Positions 24,700 to 37,015 of a DNA stretch of 64,000 nt are shown here, in pieces. The translations under genes and the position numbers were made by a program. The stretch covers positions 12,484,609-12,548,608 of the forward strand of contig CM072165.1 in assembly GCA_036850595.1 (NCBI GenBank), read 5' to 3'. The notes under the pieces were generated by a model that had not been told where the DNA came from, searched no databases, and worked only from the letters and a program-made list of their open reading frames with translations. Numbering within the stretch: position 1 is the stretch's first letter; every line of letters begins with the position of its first letter. Origin of the DNA: Rhyacichthys aspro. Its lineage: Eukaryota; Chordata; Actinopteri; Gobiiformes; Rhyacichthyidae.

Positions 24700-26050
24700 A
24701 TTCTACCTTTATTCAGTCATATTGAACTTATCTTATTTGTTGTATCTTATGTTACAATAAAATAAAAATAAAAATACATAAGAAAAAAAAAAAAAACAAA
24801 CAATAGTGACAACTGGTAAGACACAAATTCTCCATTTTGCTCAGAAATATTATGCTTGTGTGTACTTGGGTCGCTGGGATGAAAACATAAGCCAAGAATT
24901 CCTTGGAGACTAAATGTGCTGCAGCACAGACATGAGGCTAAAGTTGGCATTAATGGAGAAAAAAAAAAAAAAAACGATAAGTAAAATGTCAAGGGATGGA
25001 GGGAAGGCTTGTGAGAAAGCCCAAAAAAGATGGCTGCTTATCTGGGTTTTCTTCTCCAGAGCCACCAGTGTAAACTAGAGTGCACCAGGTGGAACGCTGT
25101 AGCTTTAATAAAAGGCCGGACTTCAACAGAAGCTTCCAGAGACCGAGCAGCCTCTAGCGGGCTTACATGGGAGATTTATGTTGGTGAGGTGCTTTCATGG
25201 AAAAAAAAACCCCTTCATTCCTCTCGTTTTATCCCATGGGAATGTGGTATGTACAGTGGCAATTCCCTTTATCCCTCAGCAGCCACGTCCAAGTCATTTC
25301 AAGTGTCCCAGTTAACTTCAGACTACTTTCTCAAGGGGAAGCTCTCAGACAGACAGGAGTGGGATTTAAGATACTCAACTCTCAATAACCAGATTGGAAT
25401 TTCCTCTTTTCAACATCCCCTGAGAGTGAAGTGTGGTCATATGAGGATACAGAGGCAAAGATGGCTTCATTGTGAATAATGAATCACACAGACGAGGATG
25501 GATCATAATGGCCGTTCTAAATTTATAAAAGCAAGATAATCAAGAATTCCAATGAAGTAGGTAGTATAATTTAAGAAAAATCCAAATTGCATGAACATAC
25601 GAAATACGCTGAACCTTACCACGAATGAAAGGGTTCACCTAATAGCATAAGAATTATCGGTGAAAAAAACAAGAGTCACCAAGGACTTTTTATCAAAGAT
25701 TTTGGATTAGAATGTTCTGCTCATGATGATCTAGGCACCAGATTGGCTTCTGATTTCTTTTTCAAACTAAATGTGTTTTAAACAAAATCGTCAAGACAAT
25801 TTGTAGCTCCAACCCCTAACGCCTTTTGCAATAAATCTGGAATACTTACTTTTATTTTTATAACAAATAAAAAGCTTTAAATAATTGTATCAAATTGCTT
25901 TTCTAAACCATTCAAATAAAACTTCCGTATTCCTATAACGTACAGCCAATGACGGGTTTTTGCTCAATTTCCAACCAATTCGATTCTACAATGTCATTGC
26001 CACCACTCGAGCCCATCATGTACCTACAACGGCAAGCTTGTCAACACTGA
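24700..26050. other. Non-coding
   Basis: Poly-A runs near 24782 and 24959, a more GC-balanced stretch at 25030-25480, then AT-rich sequence. The frame at 25030-25479 has no recognisable motif, and I do not accept it as a gene. Confidence 0.35.
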
Positions 26051-26054
26051 ATCA

Positions 26055-26189
26055 ATGGCGGAAGAAGATCCTACTGGGAAAGTGTCTATTCCAGCACTGG
26101 CTACATCTGTTTACGCGGAGAAAACAGAAAAAAAGACACAAATACGTATTAGTATCTGCCTAATGCCGACTCAAGGCTACAAGGTTAAG
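26055..26189 (+). CDS. Weak candidate first coding exon, unknown protein
   Basis: An ATG in the context tcaATGGCGG opens a 45-codon frame starting MAEEDPTGKVSIPALATS and ending GYKVK, immediately followed by a good splice donor (AAG|GTGAGC, intron from 26190, phase 0). Upstream are CCAAT-like sequences (25946-25951 and 25972-25977). The composition is hydrophilic with Lys/Glu/Thr; no domain is recognisable. It could be a real first exon, an exon of a decayed transposon gene, or chance. A LINE-like tail about 200 bases downstream favours transposon debris. I do not recognise the protein. Confidence 0.25.
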
Positions 26190-26384
26190 GTGAGCTTAAA
26201 CTTCATTTTCATAAGAAGTTATTTATTGCAGACCAACGTGTTTAGACTCACTAAAGTTGAAACATGTTGCCCCCTATTTTAATTTATTATATGGACTTAC
26301 ATTCGTTTTTGTACTACATATAACTGTCCTGGACACATGAGGTTCCTCTTTTTTCACACGGCTGTTTTTTTTTTTTTTTTGGTG

Positions 26385-26490
26385 GAGGGTCTAAGGACAG
26401 GGGGTGCTATTTTGTACAGTCGTTAAGCCCTTAAGGCAACTGTCATTGTGATATGAGGCTATAGAAATCATACTGAATTTCTTAAAAAGA
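26385..26490 (+). mobile_element. Possible non-LTR 3' tail
   Basis: The phrase 'ttaaggcaactgtcattgtg' then 'atatgaggctatagaaat' resembles the 3' end common to several fish LINE/SINE families (the usual form ends in a ctatataaataaa-type tail). A poly-T lies just upstream. Short and decayed. Confidence 0.35.
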
Positions 26491-29022
26491 AAAAAGCTTA
26501 TCAAACTGCCTCGAAACATCCTGCTTTTCATTGTTATCCACTTTCAAGACTTACATTTTTTCAGAAAAAGCACATAATATGAGCATTGAGAGCTTTTACA
26601 AGAAAAAAAAATGGTTTGGTTGTACTTTTTTAGTCAAATAAAAGCAGCAATGTCACTATGTTGTTCAGAAAATACGGGAAAAGGTTGATTTATTTGTCAT
26701 GAGAGATGTTGATGCATCTTGTGTCTTGTCCACACCGGAACATAACTATCCCTCGTGCTATTACCGGAAACAATCCATAATTCTACACTAAATCGCTGCA
26801 GAAGGCAAAAATTGAGGTCAAACAGAGGAAGAAAGGCATCGGCCAAGTGACCCCATCCATCTATCTCACTACAGACTAAGTTCTAAGGAAGGGTTAGCTG
26901 CCCCGGGGCTCAGCTTCCCATTTGTCGAGGCACTGATCTGGGTTTAGAGTCCAGCCGGCTCTCCCCACATGCAGCCTCACTGAGAGGGATAATCACGCCG
27001 CTTTGGATCCCCAGCTCTCTCCCAAGACCTTTTGCATGAATTACCGTCTAAGCGTCCAACCAATCCCAGTCGCGAAGCTGGCCAAGGCTCGCCTAATGGT
27101 AGAAAAAGAAAAAAAAAAAACCTTGGCAATGAGTGATGAAGTCATTAAATGAAGCCGTGGGGAAGGAGGAGATTGAGGTGGGCCCCTGTGAACGTGGCGC
27201 GGGCCTTGTAATTTGTATACGTGCATATCAGTGACAGGGGAACAAGGGTAAGGTTGAAACCCATAAGCCTGTTTGACTGTGACAGGCTGCTGAATGCTTA
27301 ATAGAGTTCCAGGAGGCGCTCGACTACCTGAAAGGAGTGCTTTATAGTAAGCAAAATGCAAATATGTGAATAATCGGCTGGAGGGTGTTTTTCAAAGTGC
27401 AGCCTCAGTGTAAGCAGCGCTGATGGCTTCAGCTGAGTTTTACAATTACAAGACGGGGAAGACAAACAGTCTGACTTCAGTGGCGTCTTTCATTCTGGAC
27501 AGAGGGGTAGGATAGAATTGTGGGTCCTGGGATGAGGAGTTTGTTAGTTATGCCTCTAGTATTAAAAGAAAAAAGTATAGTTCCAAAAGACATGGATTCC
27601 TACACGTTTGGACTGATTTAACAGGTCTTGTTGGTATGTTTAAGAGGAGGACAGTGACTTCTTACCAGTGCCACACAATTGTTTTCTTTCTGTTTTTATG
27701 AGACGTAAACTGTATTTGAAGCAAACCTAATCAAACTCCCTTAGATGGGGATGAAATGTCTTTACCTTCAAAACTAATGTACATCCAGATGCCTTCTTTG
27801 AAAGCTTTCTTGAATATGACTGAGAACCTCCAAAGACACAAGAGAAAATCCACTTTTGTGCAAAATGTTGCAGATTCATTTGTGTACTGATGCAATAAAT
27901 ACTACAAGATTGTTTCTGTTTTATTCCCTACTTAGACCTGCCAGTTAGAAATTCAGTGATTTTTCTATATTTCAGGGACTTACTATTTAGGTTCCACAGT
28001 TATCCTTGTGTTAAATATGTACAAAAAGAAAGCAAAATGGAGGCCATAAGACTTTTAACCAAAAAAGTGAAAAAATGAAACATTTAGCATTCTTTCTTCT
28101 TGAAATATCAACTTTTTTTTTTTTTTTTTAACTTTTCCTTCTCATTTTCACCTAAGTTAGGCTTCTTTATTGACCAATCAACAGGTGGCAGTGTGTTGCT
28201 GTATTCTTTAGAAAACTGGACCACTTTGATGGAACCACAAGCAAAGCAAAACAGCATGATTTAATATTTGGGACGCTGCGTACCGGAAAAAAGCCTTGAG
28301 AAGTAGTTGTCTTAGAAAAAAAATCACTTCAGCCATTGTTGAATGAGCGGTGATATGTTAATGTTGTTTTGTTTAACCATTTTATCTGTAAATATACAGT
28401 AACAAATGGATAGAGTGGCGCAATAGATGCCATTTACAATTGGCAAAAGCTACCACTTTTAGCGAGAATGCCTCTTCATGCCTAATCTATGTCTTTTTAG
28501 TACAAAAAGTGATTTAAACAGAAATATAGTGCACAATATAATGACATAACATCACACTGCTCTGGTTAATATGGATTTTTTGCTTTGCTCGCATAATCGT
28601 CCACAAAAACTCTGCACTCAGAAAAGGAAAAGCCTGTAATAGTTTCTCAACTCCATTCTGAAATCCCATTGTCATTGGTCTGTTAGTGAAGTTCTCCTCT
28701 GAGTTTTTTACAGAGATGCTACACTGTCAATGTCACCTCGCCCTGGGTGTTTATCACCGAAAACTGTCACTATTCTCATCGTATAATCGCACTCCAACTT
28801 TACTGGCTTTATTATAAGGAAAAAAATATCCCGGCCATCCCTGGCGTAAAAGGCTGAGCTTGCAAAACCCATTGAAAAGAAACGAAAATATGGCCCTGCT
28901 CAACAGCCATTAGTCCAAACAGCCCCAGAGAATTGAAAAAGTGCTTATCCTTTAAATAAGCTGGACAAACTCAAGTAACGGTGACAGGCAATTTACCGTT
29001 CATAATAATGCGGTTGTGAAAC
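26490..29022. other. Non-coding, with a GC-balanced island at 26880-27450
   Basis: The island 26880-27450 is repeat-poor apart from one poly-A near 27110 and may be regulatory. From 27500 to 29022 the sequence is AT-rich with poly-T at about 28110-28129. No gene recognised. Confidence 0.4.
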
Positions 29023-29554
29023 GTGACGCTGCAAACCGTAATAGCTATACGTGATGGCTCAAACTGACATGTCTATTTATATCGTAAGGCAAAGTCCGGA
29101 CTGTTTTTCTGACCAGGGTTGTGTTTCTTTTGAGAGCACAGAATGTCAATAAGAAGGGTTTGGGCCGGTGGAAGCCATTGATCCACAGCAGAAAAGAGGA
29201 AATAAGAGAAAGACGGAGAAAAAACAGAAAGCGCAGACAAAGAGACAAATGGATAAAGAAGGTAACTAAGGAACAGGGGTAAAACAGTGTCGACAAAACT
29301 GTCTTCAAATTTTTAGCGGAGAAAAGTACACTTAGGAATGCATGCTCTGTGAACTGTGGGAGGAAAACTTCAAGGAGAATGAATGGATGCACTTTTGTGG
29401 CCGTGAACATTAAACTGATAATAATAAAACTGAATGCAGCACAATTTCTTTTAAAAAGGAAAATTTAACATGAATTAACTATGACCTGGAATTTGAAAGT
29501 AGCTGAAAAGATCACGGAAACTTCGTCCGCATTAGAAGAGAGTCGGAAAGGTTG

Positions 29555-29616
29555 TTGCACACATTTCTAATAATAAAAAATATTAGAAATAATATTATAT
29601 AATTAAAAATGTGCAA
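29555..29616. repeat. Nested hairpin
   Basis: Inner arms ATTTCTAATA (29563-29572) and TATTAGAAAT (29581-29590) are perfect reverse complements. Outer arms TTGCACA (29555-29561) and TGTGCAA (29610-29616) also pair. It is present in copy B near 53683-53744. Confidence 0.65.
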
Positions 29617-29701
29617 AATTGAGATGTATTTCATAGGCTGAGCAATAAAGACATTCGTTTAAGTGTGGTCTTGAGGTAGTTTGAAGCTAAGAGCATCTAA
29701 G

Positions 29702-29790
29702 GCACTAACTCCCAAACAAATGGGTCAGGACCCAAAAGTGGGACACCAAAATTTTTATTTAGGTCACCCCAAAATGTATGAGTTCAAAAA
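29702..29790 (+). mobile_element. hAT-type element fragment
   Basis: 'cactaactcccaaac' followed by 'gggtcaggacccaaaagtggg' (29722-29742) matches the start of a widespread hAT-related family whose ends read CAGTGGTTCCCAAAC and then a GGGTCnnGACCC palindrome. The right end and target duplication were not found. Also in copy B near 53830. Confidence 0.45.
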
Positions 29791-30479
29791 TAAAGTTTGC
29801 GGTAGTCCGGAGGTATTTATTAAGGAAAACAAAAGCTGCTTTTGAAAGGTCAGACAGAGCCTTTTTAGAACAGACACTGCAGCTTTAATAACATCTTTTA
29901 GCCTGTTAGAAGCATTTATTTTTGCATTTTCACATTGGTACATCGAGACACCTTAAGCTTTGTGTCATTTTAAACTGATTTTTTCACATTACACATCGAC
30001 AACTTCTCGGTTACATCACTATTCAAAGCTTTAAAACAAGTTACCTCGACCACAATTGCTGTTTTCTTGCAGCAAACCGCTCTATTTTCTCCCATCATCC
30101 GTTGCAAAGTAAGAAAGCTAACTTTTGCAACACATTTTTTCCACTTCTATGTCTAACACTGAAATGCGACTGACTACACATGCAATTTTCTAAGATGACA
30201 GCTTGCTAGGTGAGAATGCCTGCTTTAAATAAGCATTGTCATTACTGCAAGCTAACCATGTTGTTTGAAGATTAAAGACACTGTGAAGCTTAGCATGAAA
30301 GAGCTTTCTACACGAATCACTCTTTTAAAATCCTTTTAAGAATTAACAACATATAGTATAGTGTTGATTCCATGTCCCATTCTTTATCGGACTGTTTCTT
30401 CTTGTTTTTTTTTTTTTTTGCCATAAGTTATATACAGCCTGTTTGCTTTGATTTCAGATGCAAGCTTACTTTCGCACAA

Positions 30480-30765
30480 ACAAGTCCGTCTCCGAGGATT
30501 AGCAGTGATCCCAGTTGAGCGTGTCGCTGCCTCGGTGACGGAGGCGAGCTGGCGTGCGATGAGTCCCCGCGCTCTTCCCTTTGTGTTCCCAGCTTCCCAT
30601 ACGATTCCCACCTTCGCCCTCGGACACGGAAAACAACTTCTCTAATTGACGGGGACGTGCTATTTGACGGAGACCGTTCGGAGCCTCAAGCTGATGCGCT
30701 CCCACTTGGGCTTTTTGGGCTCGGCGTGTAGCCCGTGAGCTAACCGTTTGTGCAGTTAGAGAAAG
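30480..30765. promoter_or_regulatory. CpG-rich island-like segment
   Basis: Unlike the AT-rich surroundings, this stretch is GC-rich and visibly dense in CpG. The octamer TGACGG(A/G)G occurs at 30536, 30647 and 30665. Open frames cross it on both strands without recognisable domains. It could be a conserved enhancer, an alternative promoter or a non-coding exon. The counterpart is about 54586-54870 in copy B. Confidence 0.4.
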
Positions 30766-32269
30766 CCGTTTAGCATTTCCCAACCATTGGATTCACGGAA
30801 TACTAATGGGAACCCACAGCAGCAGAACCAAGGTAGCTAAGGATGAAATATGCAACAATGCTTGTTTGTTTTTTGGCACCTCAAAGCCAAGGTTATTTGT
30901 CACCTCATGCAGAGGAGTTTGCAGGCTTAACTGATTATGTCTGCCACAGGCTCATAAGAACAATGATCCGTTAAGGGCAAAGAAGTCACTCGCACCGGGT
31001 CGGGGTTTTGTTTTTTTGTTTTTTCTGCACCTGATAAGTGCTTCCTCTTGTTCCAAAATGAGCATACTGTTTCTCTCCTTTTAATAATAAAGAATTCAAT
31101 ACATTACAGCTTAGTCAGGACTATGCTCACGGCTTGATTAGGCTGTTTAATTGGACTACTGTCTTCGTCAAAGTTTACACGCACGGAAGAGACTTGAATT
31201 ATTGAACGAGTCCTCAGCTCTCTGCTCGGGCTAAAGCTGCATTCGTCGTGCTTTATTTCATGGAAACAGGAAGTGAGTTTTAACGTCTTAAATGTAAGAA
31301 ACAGACACATTAGAATAAGATTAAAATAGAAGAATATAAAAGGACTGTTGACGGGTTATATCTGACATTTGTAAATATCTCTGTTAACTCTTTGACTTTT
31401 GGCATTATAGATGTACAATATCACAGAAATGACAGCACCATCCAGCTATCACATTAATCCAAGCTATGGTGGCATAAAGTATGACTCTCTCTCATTGTAC
31501 AAATGTGTTTACTCATGAGATTTAGTTTTGCTGTGCCATTGTTCGACTCTACTCAGCCAGCTCGGTCATGATCAAGGTTTGTTAGTCCAACTAAGAGAAT
31601 ACTATTCGTGTCAGACAAAGACGTTGTGTAGAAGTATTTTTATTTCATTTTTAACCTGTTTCTTGTTCTGTGACTCTAACATTGAAGTCTTTCAAATCAA
31701 GCCCAGCCTATAGCATAACTGGTTTCTTTCGTCACATCCTTCTTTCAATTGAAATCAAACTTAAAAAAATAAAATACATCTATCATACATCTTATCTTCA
31801 ATAAAAACCATCCTCCATGAATTTAAACTTTGTCGACAACTGGACTTGGATTTTAATCCTGTCCTGGCCTCCATACTCTTTGATTTGCTCTACATGATTG
31901 TGTTCTTGAACGCAACACCTCTAAAGAGATCAAGATCTTTACTATATTACCCATTACTCTTTGCTATAATTTGAAATCCTCTGATAAAATAGTCCTGCCA
32001 GCTTTAATTCCGACAAAATGAAACAGAAACAAACTCAAACACACCAGTACTTCACAACACAAGATTTCAACTCTGGACAATTCCTCCGAAAATCTCGAAT
32101 CTATTTGTACGTGAAACTGTAAACAAACGGGAATGAATGAGAACCCTCGTGGCCCTGTTGTTGACGCCTTGCTCTGCTGCTCACTTTTAGGTGTTTATAC
32201 TGGACTTTGGTAACTCGCACACGTTGGCACAAACACGGTGACTCATGTTGTGATCAGCGTGCTGTGTAG

Positions 32270-32525
32270 CGTGTGCTGTGATCTAGTCTCCCGTGGATGC
32301 CATCTCCAAAGTGTTTAATCACTGATTGCTCTGTCACTCCGCGGAGGCTTTGCCAGCGCGGAGAGGCCTTATTAAAATGCATCCAGTGACCTATCAGCCA
32401 CACATGCAAACTGGTATCAGATGCACACGAAAGGCCAGGCTCGTTAATGGGAAGAAGAGTCTGCTAATGTTGTCTTTAGTCATTCATTATGAGACAAACC
32501 AGGTGGGATGAGAGTTTTCATCGAC
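32270..32525. promoter_or_regulatory. Candidate conserved non-coding element
   Basis: Repeat-free and GC-balanced, with TAATCA, ATTAAAATGCAT and CATTATGAG-type motifs. I see only one base difference from copy B (32515 against about 56637) in this stretch, fewer than in the AT-rich flanks. Confidence 0.35.
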
Positions 32526-33551
32526 TAATCATGTGAGATGGATGGCGTAACAGGTGTTTCAGGTCATTTTTGATGCCATTATGAGCCAAAATTGCAAGAA
32601 AAAGGGGGGGGAAAGTTAAAAAACGGTTACACAACAGCACCACTGATCTCGCTAATGAATTATTGACAGGTTTAAAGAACATTTGTATGACATTCATGCA
32701 GCCCTCAGCCTTAAATTAGAAATATCAGATGTGCAGGGTAACAATGTGTGGGTTTCACTGTCCTTTTGAGAGAGTGTTAAGGGTAAGGGACAACATTATA
32801 CAACGCAATTAGCATTAATACTATTGGCTCCCTTTCAAACAACTTAAAACATCTGCAAATGTTGATCTATTTATGATAATTATATGGCATTATTTATTAC
32901 AATAACATCTCATCATTAACAGTTTAACTCTGTACTTTCTGCCTTCCCAACACTGACCATTTTACAAATATGATTTAACCTCCTGCTCCATAAAACACAT
33001 AAAATATCAGTTTACTAGCTTCCAGGAAGTCTGTGAGAATAACACTTAAAGCTGTTTGTGAAATGCAACCCATTTGCTGTTACTGGACGGCCATAAAATT
33101 TATGCTTACGCCACTGTAAATTATGTATTAAGAGAGAAAACCGCATAAAGAGGCTTTGTTAAGCGCTAATTATAATGTGATAGATTTGAATTATCACGCT
33201 GTGACAAAACATTTTCTTAATTTTATTCGGAGATAATAAAAATAGGAAATATATCTTTAAGTTTTTGTTGTTTCTGTGGTAGCTCAAAAGGGACATGCTA
33301 TTGTCTTTGAACAAACTTGCGAGATGATAAATTCTCTTTAAAAAAAATATTTAAACAAACAAAAAATGTTTAGTTCATAAAGATTTCATGCAAGATTGGG
33401 CTTTGATAAAAGGAAAATGACTTAATCTAGCAGTGTTTAGTTTGTTTTGGTACAAAGTAATGGCTCCCTTTATTAGTTTCTATGGCTTTTTTTTTTCTAG
33501 ATAGACAAATACAAAGAGGGTTATGGGTTTGAAGTGAATGTAATCTTCAAA

Positions 33552-34208
33552 ACATTTACTGTATTTTAAGCATAACATAACATTTACAGATGTGTTCCAT
33601 TTTTAGCGCTATACTTTTAGGAGCTGTCCCTGGTCCTGAATCGGTTAACTGGTTCTTCAACACAAGACTGTATGTTTTCTGTAGGATTGGGCGAAAGTTT
33701 TTAGGTTCCAGGTTTACATCGCCGCAGAGAAGAAGGCGGAGATCGATTTTTTTTTGGCGAGGATATGACATTTACTGTATTTTAAGCATAACATAACATT
33801 TACAGATATGTTCCATTTTGTTGCTAACGTTCCATTTTTAGCGCTATGCTTTTAGGAGCTGTCCCTGGTGCTGAATCGGTTAACTGGTTCTTCAACACAA
33901 GACTGTATGTTTTCTGTAGGATTGGGCGAAAGTTTCTAGGGTTCAGGTTTACATCGCCGTAGAGAAGAAGGCGGAGATCGATTTTTTTGGAGAGGATATG
34001 AATATTTTTTTTTTTTAAAAAAATAATATATTTTAAATATTTTTTTTTTTTTTTTTGCTTTTTTTGTGGGGGTTGCCGGTGGTGATTTTGGGTTAATGTG
34101 TTTCTCAAAAAAAAAGAAAGATTTTTTTTGGAGGTTGGGGAGCTTTTAGGTTCCAGGTTTACATCGCCGCAGGAGGAAAAGGGAGAACGATTTTTGGAGA
34201 GGATATGA
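33552..34208 (-). repeat. Tandem 216/234-bp units, plus a diverged third unit
   Basis: Unit 1 is 33552-33767, unit 2 is 33768-34001 (with an 18-base internal gain), and a strongly diverged third unit runs to 34208 with poly-T and AT-rich filler. Read on the minus strand, each unit encodes GDVNL(E/N)P preceded by hydrophobic leucines in units 1 and 2. This resembles the D-V/I-E-x-N-P-G-P end of 2A-like peptides found at the start of some LINE proteins, but the final Gly-Pro is absent here. The minus-strand frame stays open through units 2 and 3 (33824-34381). It is best read as duplicated LINE 5' debris; the 2A link is inference. Confidence 0.5.
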
Positions 34209-36800
34209 CGGCGGTGTCGACAGTGAAGAAAAAGGTGGAGAATCCGTCGCAGCCACAGAGGAAGGCTGCAATTGTCAGGCCGGAGTGTGTTTGTAGTAAC
34301 AGTTGAGCCAGCGAGTCTGTGACCTCTGCCACGGTGAAGACAGTATCGAGGGAACCGAGCAGATGGATGGTGTCTCAGCACCTCTGCAGCCCACTACTAG
34401 CAGTCTATTTGTCAGCGTTAGACGGAAGGGGGAGGTAAAGGGGAAGCACTCAGAAACCTATGGTATATTATGCATTTCTCAGGATTTACAGAAAAGGATG
34501 AAAGGGAATTTGAGCTACATTAAAATCAATTCGCCAAAGCAGCAGTAGAATAAAAATAGACACTTCGAGTCCATTCACAGTGCATACATACAACACCTGA
34601 CTGAATATCTATCTGTGAACGTCTACGTGTTCCACTCAAACTTTGTGAATAGGCCGTCTCTGCCAGCTTCAGGAATACTGCCGGTTTGGAATCTACTGAT
34701 GCTGTTCGCAGCAGTTTGACAGATCAAGACCGAGCCTGGCTTGCCGTGTTATTTTTTATTCATGCCGAGGTACTATTTTTGTCAATCACTGTAGCCACAC
34801 TGCCGCGTTTTTAGACACTTGGTTGATGAGCAACATTTTTATTTTGAATGAATTTAAATGTTCAGTGACTAAAAAAAAATACTTTGTAACTTTTTTGACA
34901 ACATACAACTAAGGAAAGAACATTTTTCAATTTACTCATTGAAGTATCTCATGTAATATAACAATTAGAGTAGGGTTAGGGAACACAATCTGTAAAAGAG
35001 CGTCCATATTAACACATTTTTGACCAAAGACTAGATTCTGCTACAACAAAATCCCATGTCAGCAGTGTTGACATGGTGTCCTCTGATCTTATGTTGTGTG
35101 TTCATAAGATATCTATTACATGACAGGCTTGCACAGTGAAAATATGCGCCCAGAGGCTTGTCATTTGGATCTTTTGAAGTTGCGCGCGACATTCTAATCA
35201 TTGTGCTACAGTAGTTATTATTATTCAACAGTAAAAAAAAAAAAAAATCACAGTTGCACATCAAAATAATGATGCGTACAGACAGGCGAGGTAGCATGGC
35301 CGTGCCTTGGGGGTAAACAGTGGCACAATGGCACAGCAGAGAACTCTTTATACACAACAAGCTCTGAACAGTGGGGGCCAATGTGCCTTTTTGAACAGTT
35401 TTTTGTATTATAATAACAGTTGATCATTCAATGTCCTGCATTCATTTGTATTCAAAGATGATGCATCATTTTAAAGCATCTGGGAAAATCTGTGCAATTA
35501 TTTTTCTTTATATATATCTATTTATCGAAAATTCATTGTTTCGATGTTGAGTACAGATATAAATACTTAATTTTAATGACGCACACAACCATTTTAGAGC
35601 CATGTTCATGTTCAAGGGCTTTTATCAGTGACTTGTTTTGACGGATTTTTGGATTACGGACGCTTCTTGACAAATAACACCCAAATAAAGTGAGCCCAAT
35701 CTTGATTACACTTTGGCATCAGTTAGAGTTTGTTTACTTTTATCATGTTTATTCCTGATAAAATATTGCAGTTTTATAAGGTAGTCAAAAAATCATGCCG
35801 TTGTTTTAAATTTAAGAAGAGTCAGACTAAAGGAATATACTGGAGACACTCTGGAGTCTGTAAGTCTAAAGTTTAGATAACTTTGCGTCTTGAAAGTACC
35901 GAGATACTGAAAACAGGGCTTTAGAAGCAAGAAGGATGTAAGGCTTAGAGACAGCTTATCCATCCATAAGTAAGAAATCAATATTATTCACCTCTGTTTC
36001 ACTCTCTGTTGTCCTCTATCATTTCAATGCTGATTAAAGCCAGGGAGCCTCAGCAGTTTTCAGTAGACATACATAAAGCATCCATGAACATAAAAAAACA
36101 AAAAACAAAAACAAAAAATGTATGACTGAAATAGCTCTCATTTCTTTAAAATCTGTTATTATAAATTAATGAAATTACTTAGTTGCAGTTAGTAAACAAT
36201 ATTTAGTATTATATGAAAAAAAAAAATCAAAATGTTTACAAGTAGAATAAAGTAGAAGTAAAACAACTTTATTGTTATTGTACATTGTTCAACTATATTG
36301 GATGCAATCTATCGGTGCAGGTATATAAATAAATAACATTTATCATGTTTGCATTAAACATTAATCCTCATTTGCTGCACATTAGTGTCATAGAGTTAAA
36401 TAAAAATTTAAATATGCACACAAATCGTATTAGAAATTCATCCATTTTTCGATGCTTTGCTGTTTAGACAACCTTCGAATGAAATTTTTTGCTTTAAACC
36501 TGAAAGCTTTCCTGTTTTTACACTACATTTATACATTTACAGTTCGATTCTGTCAAATTCTCACTATCCAGCACAAAACCCAGCGTATCTCAAACTGTTA
36601 TTCACACCGTTTCTTTCCCATTTGCTTCCCGTGTCGTTGTTGCCGCCGCAATATTGTAACCTTCTCACTTCCCTTGGCTCGCTCGCGTGCTTCCACATGA
36701 GACGTGATGTCCCATATAAAGGAGACAATTGGGACAAAAATGGTACACAAACACAACCTGGTTCGACATTTGCGTCCGCCGCCGAGTTGAATGTGTAAAC
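34209..36800. other. Non-coding
   Basis: Follows the tandem units. GC-balanced to about 34440, then AT-rich with poly-A at about 35233-35246 and repeated A-tracts near 36090. Frames present here differ between the two copies by frameshift (34303-34548) or by amino-acid changes (36452-36700), so they are not coding. Confidence 0.45.
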
Positions 36801-36814
36801 TATTCGCCACCCAC

Positions 36815-37015
36815 CTGCTTCACTGAGCTGCGGTAATAACGGACGGGATGGGAGGACACATATGCATTTAGAATTACAGGCCGCTTTGGGTTATCTATTT
36901 TTACCCGGCTCCTAAAGCAAACCGTCTGGGCCCCCGGTGTGATTCACAGCCGACATGTCACCTACATCAATTACAGGGTGAGTCAGTGGGTTTAGGGGCA
37001 GGTGGGTTAAATGAA
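36815..37015. promoter_or_regulatory. Candidate conserved non-coding element
   Basis: GC-balanced and repeat-free, with ATATGCAT, GAATTACAGG, TGAGTCAGTG (an AP-1-like site at 36981-36987) and AATAATCAC motifs. I see no difference from copy B (about 60689-60889). Confidence 0.4.

Noticed and set aside
29045..29410. 121-codon minus-strand frame present in both copies (also 53172-53537), with two compensating one-base indels between them
   Set aside because: The compensating indels are intriguing, but the other differences I saw change amino acids, the protein is a low-complexity Leu/Phe-rich string, and no start context or domain supports it.
34303..34548. 81-codon plus-strand frame after the tandem units
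   Set aside because: Copy B has an indel in the same stretch that shifts the frame, so it is not a maintained protein.
36452..36700. 82-codon frame present in both copies
   Set aside because: Several amino-acid-changing differences between copies and no visible silent excess.
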